Assembly (NCBI RefSeq): GCF_041262525.1
Contig: NZ_JBGCCK010000016.1
Span: 1-64,000, forward strand
Reading direction: 5' to 3'
DNA: 64,000 nt
Origin: Streptacidiphilus sp041262525
GTDB taxonomy: Bacteria > Actinomycetota > Actinomycetes > Streptomycetales > Streptomycetaceae
Shown here in pieces: positions 46,384 through 53,352 of this stretch. Position numbers and translations under genes: made by a program. The notes beneath the pieces are model-generated. The model was not told the origin of the DNA. It saw nothing but the letters and a program-made list of their open reading frames with translations, and did no database searches. Numbering within the stretch: position 1 is the stretch's first letter; every line of letters starts with the position of its first letter.

Positions 46384-46938
46384 GTGGGACGCGGTCACCG
46401 GAGGAAGAGCAGCGGTATACGCGTCGCGGGCATCGCGCTCGCGCTGGCCGGGGCGGGGCTGACGGTCGCCGGAGTGGCGAACGCCGCGGCGCCCGCCAAG
46501 GTCGTCGACGGCCCGAACAACACCACGGTCGTGCTCGGCACCGGAATCGGCACCGACGGCAGCGGCACGGACACCGCGACGGCGACGGACACGCCGACTG
46601 ATCAGAGCGGCCTGCTGCCGACCGACACGAGCACGCCCGCCGCGGGCACGTCCACCGCGACCGGGAAGCCGAAGCACACGGCGACGGCGACCGCGACGGC
46701 CGGCAACAACGCCTCCACCTCAGCTTCCGGCTCCGCCTCCGCGACGGGCGGCGCCGGCACGGACTCCGGCTCGAACGGCGGCCAGCCGACGATCACCCAG
46801 GCCCCGGCGCGCACCCAGCTCGCCGAGACCGGGAGCAGCAACGGCACCCCGATGATCCTGCTCGGCGGCTTCACCTTCGTGCTGGGCGGCGCGGTCTTCC
46901 GCTTCGGGCCGCGTGCGGCGAGCAGCCGCAAGCACTGA
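46384..46938 (+). CDS. LAETG-anchored surface protein (sortase E substrate type)
   Basis: A 184-aa secreted protein. The N-terminus has a basic run (RGHRRK) and a hydrophobic signal segment ending ANAAAP. A long Thr/Ser/Ala/Gly-rich low-complexity stretch follows. The C-terminal sorting signal has LAETG, a hydrophobic helix (PMILLGGFTFVLGGAVF) and a basic tail (RAASSRKH). LAxTG is the motif of actinobacterial class E sortases, so the protein is likely linked to peptidoglycan or a cell-wall partner. There is no folded domain. GTG 46384 has GGAAGGGG 5 nt upstream. No sortase gene is in the window. Confidence 0.78.
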   Translation: MGRGHRRKSSGIRVAGIALALAGAGLTVAGVANAAAPAKVVDGPNNTTVVLGTGIGTDGSGTDTATATDTPTDQSGLLPTDTSTPAAGTSTATGKPKHTATATATAGNNASTSASGSASATGGAGTDSGSNGGQPTITQAPARTQLAETGSSNGTPMILLGGFTFVLGGAVFRFGPRAASSRKH

Positions 46939-46949
46939 CAGAGCATGCC

Positions 46950-46982
46950 GAGGGCCCCGGAACCAGTGGTTCCGGGGCCCTC
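46950..46982. terminator. terminator between convergent small genes
   Basis: A perfect 15-bp stem (46950-46964 with 46968-46982) with a 3-nt loop AGT. It can serve the surface-protein gene and the convergent gene at 47006. Confidence 0.92.
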
Positions 46983-47005
46983 GTGCGTAGCAGGATCTAC
47001 AGGAT

Positions 47006-47200
47006 CTAGGCGAACGCGTGGCGGGCTATCAGCACGCACGCGACCAGCGCCGTCACCAGCGCGATCAGCGCGGTGGGGGACAGGGAGGCGAAGAACCCCT
47101 GCTGCTGCATCAGGCGCGCACGGCTGGCCCGGCACGTGGGGCAGCGCCCCTCGCTGACGGGGCCCGAGCAGTTGGCACACACCAGGCGGTCGAGCGTCAT
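47006..47200 (-). CDS. small zinc-ribbon membrane protein
   Basis: A 64-aa protein starting MTLDRLVCANCSGPV. Two CxxC knuckles (CANC and CPTC, residues about 8-25) suggest a zinc ribbon. One hydrophobic helix at the C-terminus (LSPTALIALVTALVACVLIA) suggests tail anchoring with the ribbon in the cytoplasm. ATG 47200 has a very strong ribosome-binding site (GAGGAGGAG) 6 nt upstream, which rules out the longer frame that begins at 47311. The function is unknown. It sits upstream of and divergent from ftsEX. Confidence 0.72.
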   Translation of the reverse strand: MTLDRLVCANCSGPVSEGRCPTCRASRARLMQQQGFFASLSPTALIALVTALVACVLIARHAFA

Positions 47201-47483
47201 CGCGATCTCCTCCTCTGATGTGCACAACGCAGAACCCTGTCGAGTGGGTTCCCTCCACTGTGCCACGTCACGCGCGATCCAGCGTGATTCCTCAGGTTCA
47301 CATAGTTGCAATCTGTAATCGCGCGCCTACCCTTCCCAGAAATGCCTGCCATTTTGTCCGTGTTTGCCCGCTACTGTCCGTGAACTCTCCCACCTTTCAC
47401 GGGACGAGCCTGCGAGCGAACGTCCGACTCGCGTAAGGTCGGCCCAGCCCTGTCCGCCTACACTGGCCCACCGTGATGCAGCC

Positions 47484-48173
47484 GTGATCAGATTCGACAA
47501 CGTCTCCAAGACCTATCCGAAGCAGAACCGTCCGGCCCTGGACAACGTCTCGCTCGAGATCGAGAAGGGTGAGTTCGTCTTCCTGGTCGGTTCCTCCGGC
47601 TCGGGCAAGTCGACCTTCCTGCGACTCATCCTGCGCGAGGAGCGGCCGAGCACCGGCGAGGTGCACGTGCTGGGCAAGGACCTGGCCAAACTGTCCAACT
47701 GGAAGGTGCCGCACATGCGGCGCCAGCTGGGCACCGTCTTCCAGGACTTTCGCCTGCTCCCCAACAAGACCGTCGGCCAGAACGTGGCCTTCGCCCTTGA
47801 GGTGATCGGCAAGCCCCGTGCCACGATCAACAAGGTCGTGCCCGAGGTCCTCGAACTGGTCGGCCTGGCCGGCAAGCAGGACCGGATGCCCGGTGAGCTC
47901 TCCGGTGGTGAGCAGCAGCGTGTCGCGATCGCTCGTGCCTTCGTGAACCGCCCGATGCTGCTGATCGCGGACGAGCCGACCGGAAACCTCGACCCTCAGA
48001 ACTCCGTCGGCATCATGAAGCTGCTGGACCGGATCAACCGGACCGGCACCACGGTGCTGATGGCCACCCACGACCAGGCGATCGTCGACCAGATGCGAAA
48101 GCGCGTCATCGAGCTGGATCAGGGACACCTGGTCCGCGACCAGTCCCGCGGCGTCTACGGCTACCAGCACTGA
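47484..48173 (+). CDS. ftsE: FtsE, cell-division ABC ATPase
   Basis: The ATPase of FtsEX, which couples division to activation of peptidoglycan hydrolases. The 229-aa product has Walker A GSSGSGKST (about residues 36-44), the Q-loop TVFQDFRLLP, signature LSGGEQQR, Walker B LLIADEPTGNLD and the switch His in MATHDQ. GTG 47484 gives the standard N-terminus (VIRFDNVSKTYP). There is no ribosome-binding site. TACACT at 47459 could be a -10 box, giving a short leader. ftsX follows after 14 bp. Confidence 0.96.
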   Translation: MIRFDNVSKTYPKQNRPALDNVSLEIEKGEFVFLVGSSGSGKSTFLRLILREERPSTGEVHVLGKDLAKLSNWKVPHMRRQLGTVFQDFRLLPNKTVGQNVAFALEVIGKPRATINKVVPEVLELVGLAGKQDRMPGELSGGEQQRVAIARAFVNRPMLLIADEPTGNLDPQNSVGIMKLLDRINRTGTTVLMATHDQAIVDQMRKRVIELDQGHLVRDQSRGVYGYQH

Positions 48174-48187
48174 GTTAGGACATATCA

Positions 48188-49117
48188 ATGCGAGCCCAAT
48201 TCGTCATGTCGGAGATCTGGATCGGTCTCCGCCGCAATCTGACGATGACCATCGCCGTGATCGTGAGTGTGGCCCTGTCCCTTTCTCTGGCCGGCGCGGC
48301 GATTCTGCTGCGCGTGCAGGTCGACCAGATGAAGGGGTACTGGGGCGACAAGGTCCAGGTGACCGTCTATTTCTGCAACAAGACCAACGTCAAGGACGCT
48401 GCGACCAATCCGGCGGACAAGAACTGCGCCTCCGGCGTCGCCTCCCAGCAGCAGATCGACGACGCCCACGCCCAGTTGCTCAAGAATCCGCTGGTCGATC
48501 AGGTCTACACCGAGACCCCCGAGGAGGCGGCGGCACACTTCAAGCAGGAGTTCCCCGACTCCCCGCTGCTCAGCTACGCCTCGGCCGACTGGTTCTCGTA
48601 CTCGTTGCGGGTCAAGCTGAAGAACCCGCAGCAGTACCAGGCCGTGGCCGGCGCGATGGTCGGTCAGCCGGGTGTCGCCAAGGCGGACGACCAGAGTGCC
48701 GTGCTCAAGCCGCTGTTCAACCTGCTCAACGGCGCCCAGGTGACGGCCATCGTGATCATGGCGATCATGCTCGGGGTCACCTTGCTGCTGATCGTCAACA
48801 CCGTCCGCGTCTCGGCGTTCAGCCGTAAACGTGAGACAGGCATCATGCGGTTGGTGGGCGCCTCCAACTACTACGTGCAGATGCCGTTCATCGCGGAGGC
48901 CGCCTTCGCGGCGATCGTCGGCGCCGCTCTCGCCTCGGGCCTGCTGGCCGTCGGCAAGTACGTGATGATCGATCAGTTCCTGAAGAAGCAGATCACCCTG
49001 ATCAACTTCATAGGGTGGGGCCCGGTCTTCCAGATCATGCCGCTGCTGCTGGTCATCGGCGTGGCCATGTCCGGCCTCGCGGCGTTCCTGACCCTGCGGA
49101 AGTACCTCCGCGTCTGA
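48188..49117 (+). CDS. ftsX: FtsX, cell-division ABC membrane subunit
   Basis: The 309-aa membrane partner of FtsE. It has one N-terminal TM helix (about residues 20-42) and a large extracytoplasmic loop (about 43-200) with two cysteines (FCNKTN and NCASGV) that could pair and that would contact a hydrolase partner. Three C-terminal helices complete the fold, with the FtsX-type cytoplasmic segment SAFSRKRETGIMRLVGAS. A GGA-containing leader precedes ATG 48188. A terminator with a T-tail follows. Confidence 0.95.
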   Translation: MRAQFVMSEIWIGLRRNLTMTIAVIVSVALSLSLAGAAILLRVQVDQMKGYWGDKVQVTVYFCNKTNVKDAATNPADKNCASGVASQQQIDDAHAQLLKNPLVDQVYTETPEEAAAHFKQEFPDSPLLSYASADWFSYSLRVKLKNPQQYQAVAGAMVGQPGVAKADDQSAVLKPLFNLLNGAQVTAIVIMAIMLGVTLLLIVNTVRVSAFSRKRETGIMRLVGASNYYVQMPFIAEAAFAAIVGAALASGLLAVGKYVMIDQFLKKQITLINFIGWGPVFQIMPLLLVIGVAMSGLAAFLTLRKYLRV

Positions 49118-49143
49118 CGAACTGCTCGTCGGTTCATGCGAAG

Positions 49144-49177
49144 AAGCCCCGGAACGCGTACTGCGTCCGGGGCTTTT
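49144..49177 (+). terminator. terminator after ftsX
   Basis: Stem AAGCCCCGGA (49144-49153) / TCCGGGGCTT (49166-49175) followed by TT; the 12-nt loop contains a smaller ACGC/GCGT pairing. Confidence 0.85.
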
Positions 49178-49213
49178 CGTCGGGTGTGCGCCCTTGGACG
49201 GGCTTGTCGCCTC

Positions 49214-49219
49214 TAGACT
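49214..49219 (+). promoter_or_regulatory. -10 element, likely leaderless S41 protease gene
   Basis: TAGACT matches the Streptomyces HrdB -10 consensus and ends 8 bases before ATG 49228. Transcription would therefore start at or next to the ATG. No convincing -35 at the right spacing is seen. Confidence 0.5.
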
Positions 49220-49227
49220 CTTCGACC

Positions 49228-50364
49228 ATGTCACCCACGCGACGCGCGCTCCGCCTCCAGCTCACGCTGGGGCTGGTGTTCGTCGCCGTCTGCGGTGTGG
49301 GCGTGGCCACCGGAGCGTGGGGCAGCGAGGGCCATCGCCCGGCTGCCGCAGTCGCGCACGGGATGGGCAGCGCGGACGTCGTCGGCGCCGGGAGCGGCGG
49401 CAGCGCGGCGGCGGACCGCTGGGCGGCCGACTACACGCCGGAGGAGTTCGCCGCCTACACCCAGGCGCTCGACGGCCACTACATCGGCGTGGGCCTCTGG
49501 GTCGTCGGTTCGCCGCAGGGCCAGGTCCGGGTCAGCCGAACGCTGCCGAAGGGGCCCGCCGGGCGGGCCGACGTCCGCGCGGGGGACCGGCTGCTGGAGG
49601 TCGGCGGCGTGCCGGTCACCGGGATGCCGGTCACCGAGGTCGTCGCGCTGCTGCGCGGCGGGGCCGCGGGTCGGGTCGGCTCCTCGGTGACGCTGCTGCT
49701 CCAGCGCGGCACGGAGGTACGCGCGCTCACGCTGCGGCGCGCCGTGCTGGACGAGGGCGACGTCCGGGTCGACCACCCGGAGAGCGGCGTCACCCGGATC
49801 AGCATGGACGCCTTCACGGTCGGCGTCTCCGAGCAGGTGCAGGCCGCCGTCCACCAGGCGCAGCTGAACCCGGCCAAGGACGGGCGGGGCATCCTGCTCG
49901 ACCTGCGCGGCAACTCCGGCGGCCTGGTGAGCGAGGCCGTCGCGACCGCCTCGGCCTTTCTGGACGGCGGCCGCGTCGCGCTCTACCAGCCCGAGGGCGG
50001 CGGCGCCCGCGAGGTGCTGACGGCGGCACGCGGCGGCGACACCGCGACGCCGCTGGTGGTCCTGGTCGACGGCGGCACGATGAGCGCGGCCGAGCTGGTC
50101 ACCGGCGCGCTCCGGGACCGGGGGCGGGCGGTCGTGGTCGGGCGCCCCACCTTCGGCAAGGGCGCGGTGCAGCAGCCGCAGACGCTCTCCGACGGCATGG
50201 TGCAGGAGCACACGGTGGGCAACTACCTGACGCCGTCCGGCATCTCGCCCGACGGCCAGGGCATCCAACCGGACGTAGTGGTCCCGCCGGCCGCGAGCGC
50301 GCAGGCGGCGGAGAACACGGCGCTGACGGTGCTGGACGACCTCTCCGGCGGGAGCGGGCAGTAG
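49228..50364 (+). CDS. S41-family carboxyl-terminal processing protease (CtpA-like)
   Basis: A 378-aa exported serine protease. It has an N-terminal signal or anchor helix (residues about 10-32), a PDZ domain (about 85-170, with VSRTLPKGPAGRADVRAGDRLLEVGG) and the S41 core with LLDLRGNSGG, the nucleophile Ser in DGGTMSAAEL and the base Lys in TFGKGAVQQ. The catalytic Ser/Lys dyad is intact. It probably cleaves envelope proteins near the C-terminus; its place after ftsEX and before smpB suggests protein quality control or division, but this is inference. No ribosome-binding site is seen, and a -10 box lies just upstream. Confidence 0.92.
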   Translation: MSPTRRALRLQLTLGLVFVAVCGVGVATGAWGSEGHRPAAAVAHGMGSADVVGAGSGGSAAADRWAADYTPEEFAAYTQALDGHYIGVGLWVVGSPQGQVRVSRTLPKGPAGRADVRAGDRLLEVGGVPVTGMPVTEVVALLRGGAAGRVGSSVTLLLQRGTEVRALTLRRAVLDEGDVRVDHPESGVTRISMDAFTVGVSEQVQAAVHQAQLNPAKDGRGILLDLRGNSGGLVSEAVATASAFLDGGRVALYQPEGGGAREVLTAARGGDTATPLVVLVDGGTMSAAELVTGALRDRGRAVVVGRPTFGKGAVQQPQTLSDGMVQEHTVGNYLTPSGISPDGQGIQPDVVVPPAASAQAAENTALTVLDDLSGGSGQ

Positions 50365-50431
50365 CCGGACGCCCTGCTCAGGGAAACGCCCGTGCCCGCG
50401 GGCCGGTCGGGATGCGAGAATGGCTCGCACT

Positions 50432-50917
50432 ATGGCGAAGAAGAAAGACGACCCGCGCAACAAGCTCATCGCCTCGAACAAGAAGGCGCGGCACGACTAC
50501 AACATCATCGACGAGTACGAGTGCGGCATGGTGCTCACCGGCACCGAGGTGAAGTCGCTGCGTCAGGGGCGGGCCTCCCTGATCGACGGCTTCGCGGACG
50601 TGGAGCAGGGTGAGGCCTGGCTGCACAACGTGCACATCATGGAGTACGCCCAGGGCACCTGGACCAATCACGCCGCGCGGCGCAAGCGCAAGCTGCTGCT
50701 GCACAAGTGGGAGATCGCCAAGCTCGACCAGAAGTTGAAGGAGACGGGTTACACGCTGGTCCCGCTCTCCATCTACTTCAAGGACGGCCGGGCCAAGATC
50801 AACCTCGCCCTGGCCCAGGGCAAGAAGCTGCACGACAAGCGGCAGACGCTGCGGGAGAAGCAGGACCGCCGCGAGACCGAGCGCGCGGTGTCGGCGATCC
50901 GGCGGCGGCAGGGTTAA
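50432..50917 (+). CDS. smpB: SmpB, tmRNA-binding protein
   Basis: Binds tmRNA and brings it to stalled ribosomes for trans-translation. The 161-aa product has the SmpB OB-fold with NKKARHDYNIIDEYECGMVLTGTEVKSLRQG and the C-terminal helix region DKRQTLREKQDRRE. ATG 50432 (MAKKKDD) matches the usual start; ATG 50420 is in frame and would add four residues. No ribosome-binding site is evident. It lies 120 bp upstream of ssrA, the usual actinobacterial order. Confidence 0.96.
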   Translation: MAKKKDDPRNKLIASNKKARHDYNIIDEYECGMVLTGTEVKSLRQGRASLIDGFADVEQGEAWLHNVHIMEYAQGTWTNHAARRKRKLLLHKWEIAKLDQKLKETGYTLVPLSIYFKDGRAKINLALAQGKKLHDKRQTLREKQDRRETERAVSAIRRRQG

Positions 50918-51037
50918 TCAACTGGACCTTGCCACGGTGGGAGCCGTAGCATGGACAGCGTCCCGGGTGATCCCCCAGATCGCGCGGGCCGGCAGCGGAG
51001 AAATCTGGTGCCTTGAAAATTGAATAGCACCCTACAT

Positions 51038-51405
51038 GGGGGTGATCGGTTTCGACTGGGGATGTCGAGGCAGGAGAAGCGAGCCGAGGAACGCGGCAAT
51101 GATCTCGTTAACCACGTGTCGCAAAACATAATCGCCAATAACACGCGCGATCGCTTCGCCCTCGCTGTCTGAGCGAGTTTCGAAGCTGTCAGACCGGGTG
51201 CGTTCCCGTCCCGGATCCTGGCATAATCTAGGGAACTCCACCGTCCGCCCCGGTCACGGGGACGTACGGAAAATCAAACAGTGACTGAGCCCGTCGGCAG
51301 CTTGTCTGCGTGACTGCCGGGGCCGAGAAAAGCACAGCAGACTGCGCTCGGAGAAGCCCTGGTTCCGCACCACAGGACGCGGGTTCGATTCCCGCCACCT
51401 CCACC
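51038..51405 (+). ncRNA. ssrA: tmRNA (SsrA)
   Basis: Rescues stalled ribosomes. The 5' end GGGGGTGATCGGTTTCGAC pairs with the 3' end CACCTCC (51396-51402), followed by ACC, so the final CCA is only partly encoded. The T-arm is GGGTTCGATTCCC. The resume codon is GCC at 51134, preceded by TAATC, and the frame reads ANNTRDRFALAV before TGA at 51170. The usual tag ends LAA; here a GTC codon makes it LAV. Helices such as GACTGCCGG/CCGTCGGCAG mark the later pseudoknots. Length is about 368 nt. Confidence 0.96.
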
Positions 51406-51424
51406 GAGAGAATCCCATGTCACA

Positions 51425-51453
51425 CGAGCCGTCCGGTCAGACCGGGCGGCTCG
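51425..51453. terminator. ssrA terminator, overlaps the flavoprotein stop
   Basis: The hairpin CGAGCCG-T-CCGGTC / GACCGG-G-CGGCTCG (51425-51438 with 51440-51453) has a single mismatch and a 1-nt nominal loop, so the tip must open by 2 or 3 bp. It covers the stop codon of the convergent flavoprotein gene and may work in both directions. Confidence 0.82.
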
Positions 51454-51988
51454 TTGCGTTGTAGGCGGCGTACGCGGAGCTGAGGGCGAGGGCCCAGTCG
51501 AACTCCGGGGTGTCGTCCTGGCCGGGCGCGGTCGCCGTCTCCGGCAGCACGATATGGGCGCCGGCCCCGCGCAGGGTCTCGACGGAGCGGGCGTACTGCG
51601 GATGCGCGGCGAGGGCGGCGTTGACGCAGGGCAGGGCGACGGTGGGGATGCCGCGCCCGAGCGCTTCGGCGGCGTAGCCGACGACGAAGGAGTCGGTCAG
51701 GCCGAGGGCCCAGCGGTTGACGGTGTTGAACGTGGCCGGGGCGAGCAGCACGACGTCGGCGGTCGGCCAGACGTCGTCCTGGCCGGGCAGTTTGTAGTGC
51801 GAGCGCACGGGGCTGCCGGTGAGCGCCTCCAGCCCGGGCAGGTAGGGGTGCAGCCAGCGGGCGGCGGTGGGGGTGAGCCCGAGGCACACCTGCCAGCCGT
51901 CCGCCTGGGCGCGCTCGACGGCCACGGTGATGTTGAGAACGGGTTGTGCTCCGGTTCCGAGCAGGTACAGGACGGGGTCTCCGGTCAT
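51437..51988 (-). CDS. flavoprotein-family protein (Dfp/UbiX-like fold)
   Basis: A 183-aa protein of the homo-oligomeric flavin-containing Cys decarboxylase (Flavoprotein) family: LYLLGTGAQPVLNITVAVERAQADGW at the N-terminus, then DVVLLAPATFNTVNRWALGLTD and IPTVALPCVNAAL. The APATFNT segment is the usual FMN-site signature (PxMNxxMW in true PPC decarboxylases is not seen). The substrate is unknown. ATG 51988 gives a full-length domain; the upstream frame runs into repeat copy 4. There is no ribosome-binding site, so it may be leaderless. Confidence 0.8.
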   Translation of the reverse strand: MTGDPVLYLLGTGAQPVLNITVAVERAQADGWQVCLGLTPTAARWLHPYLPGLEALTGSPVRSHYKLPGQDDVWPTADVVLLAPATFNTVNRWALGLTDSFVVGYAAEALGRGIPTVALPCVNAALAAHPQYARSVETLRGAGAHIVLPETATAPGQDDTPEFDWALALSSAYAAYNATSRPV

Positions 51989-52034
51989 GTCCACAACCCA
52001 ACATGGCAGGGGGTCGATCTTGCAAGTAGGCCCC

Positions 52035-52127
52035 CAGGGGCGCGAGGAACCACCGGCGTGCGGATGGCCCTGCGCGTTCGGGGCTCTACCTGGGTGGGTG
52101 GCTTGTCGCGCAGTTCCTCGCGCCCCT
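52035..52127. repeat. palindromic intergenic repeat, copy 4 (internally deleted)
   Basis: The left arm CAGGGGCGCGAGGAAC runs straight into CACCGGCGTGCGGATGG, so the CTGCGCGACAAGC segment present in copy 5 is missing. The right arm TTGTCGCGCAGTTCCTCGCGC-CCCT is complete. It lies between two divergent genes. Confidence 0.85.
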
Positions 52128-52146
52128 AAAGGGCTGCTCAGGTGCA

Positions 52147-52152
52147 TAGGGT
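52147..52152 (+). promoter_or_regulatory. -10 element of a likely leaderless gene
   Basis: TAGGGT ends 6 bases before ATG 52159, too close for an untranslated leader with a ribosome-binding site. It lies about 20 bases after repeat copy 4. Confidence 0.45.
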
Positions 52153-52158
52153 GTACGT

Positions 52159-53292
52159 ATGGCCATAGGAAAGCTTGACGACGCCGCTCTGAACCGGGCG
52201 CTGATGGCGCGTCAGTCGCTGCTCGCGCGGGAGGACCGCTCGCCGTTGGCGATGGTGCGGCATCTGGTCGGGATGCAGTCGCAGATCCCCGGCAACCCCT
52301 ATACCGCGCTCTGGTCCCGGCTCGTCGACTTCGACCCCGCCGAGGCGTCCACGCTGCTCGCCGAGCGCGAGACCGTGCGGCTGTCCACCCTGCGCGGCAC
52401 CATCCACCTGCACGACGTCGAGGACGCGCTCACGCTCCGCGCCTTCACCCAGTCCGTGCACGACGCCGTCGCCTACGGCCCGCGATTCGTCTTCCGCAAG
52501 GAGCTCGCGGGGGTCGAGCCGGACGCGCTGTGGGCGGCCGCCCGCGAACTGCTGGAGGCGGCACCGATGACCCCGGCTCGGCTCGGGCCCGCGCTCGCGG
52601 AGCGCTTTCCCGGTTACGACCCGGGGACGCTGATGGCCGCCGCCCGCTACGGCATGTCCCTGGTGCAGGTCACCCCGCGCGGGGAGTGGGGCCGTAGCGG
52701 GGCGGCCACGCTCACCACCGTCGAGGCCTGGCTCGGCCAGGCGCAGCGTGTGCCGGACCTGGAGTCGATCCTGCTGCGCTACCTCGCCGCCTTCGGCCCC
52801 GCGAGCGTCCAGGACGCGCAGCACTGGAGCGGGGTGACCCGGCTCGGCGAGGTCTTCGAGAAGCTCCGCCCCCGGCTCGCCGTCTTCGCCGACGCCGGGA
52901 CCGGCCGCGAGCTCTTCGACCTGCCCGACGCGCCGCGTCCTGATCCGGAGATCCCGGCGCCGCCGCGTTTCCTCCCCGACTACGACAACGTGCTGATCGG
53001 CCACGCCCAGCGCGGCCGCGTCATGGACGAGGGAGACCGGGTCAACCTCTTCTCGAACGGCAACGGCTACCGTCCCGGGCTGCTGATCGACGGGCGGCTG
53101 GCCGGGGCCTGGGCCCACGCCAAGCCGAAGCGCAAGGACGCACCCGCCGAGCTGGCCGTCGAGCTGTTCAGCGAGCAGCCCGCCGCCGTACGCGCCGAGG
53201 TCGAGGCGGAGGCCACGGCGCTGCTGGCATTCCTGGCTCCGACGGCGACAGTCCGGACCGTCCGCCTCCACCTGACCGGCCGGAGGGCGTAG
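52159..53292 (+). CDS. AlkZ-type winged-helix DNA glycosylase
   Basis: A 377-aa HTH_42-superfamily protein. The catalytic segment VGMQSQIPGNPY has Gln40 and Gln42, the QxQ motif of Streptomyces AlkZ, which excises bulky alkyl lesions and unhooks crosslinks. The C-terminal part (RRFLPDYDNVLIGHAQRGRVM-type segment, then NGNGYRPGLLIDGRLAGAW) is the conserved beta-barrel region. A self-resistance role is possible only if the genome makes such a toxin; none is visible here. The gene starts directly after a -10 box. Confidence 0.83.
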   Translation: MAIGKLDDAALNRALMARQSLLAREDRSPLAMVRHLVGMQSQIPGNPYTALWSRLVDFDPAEASTLLAERETVRLSTLRGTIHLHDVEDALTLRAFTQSVHDAVAYGPRFVFRKELAGVEPDALWAAARELLEAAPMTPARLGPALAERFPGYDPGTLMAAARYGMSLVQVTPRGEWGRSGAATLTTVEAWLGQAQRVPDLESILLRYLAAFGPASVQDAQHWSGVTRLGEVFEKLRPRLAVFADAGTGRELFDLPDAPRPDPEIPAPPRFLPDYDNVLIGHAQRGRVMDEGDRVNLFSNGNGYRPGLLIDGRLAGAWAHAKPKRKDAPAELAVELFSEQPAAVRAEVEAEATALLAFLAPTATVRTVRLHLTGRRA

Positions 53293-53352
53293 GATCAACA
53301 GTTCCCTTTTTCAGGGGACGCGCAGCAGCCCACGTTGGACTCAGGGGATCTC

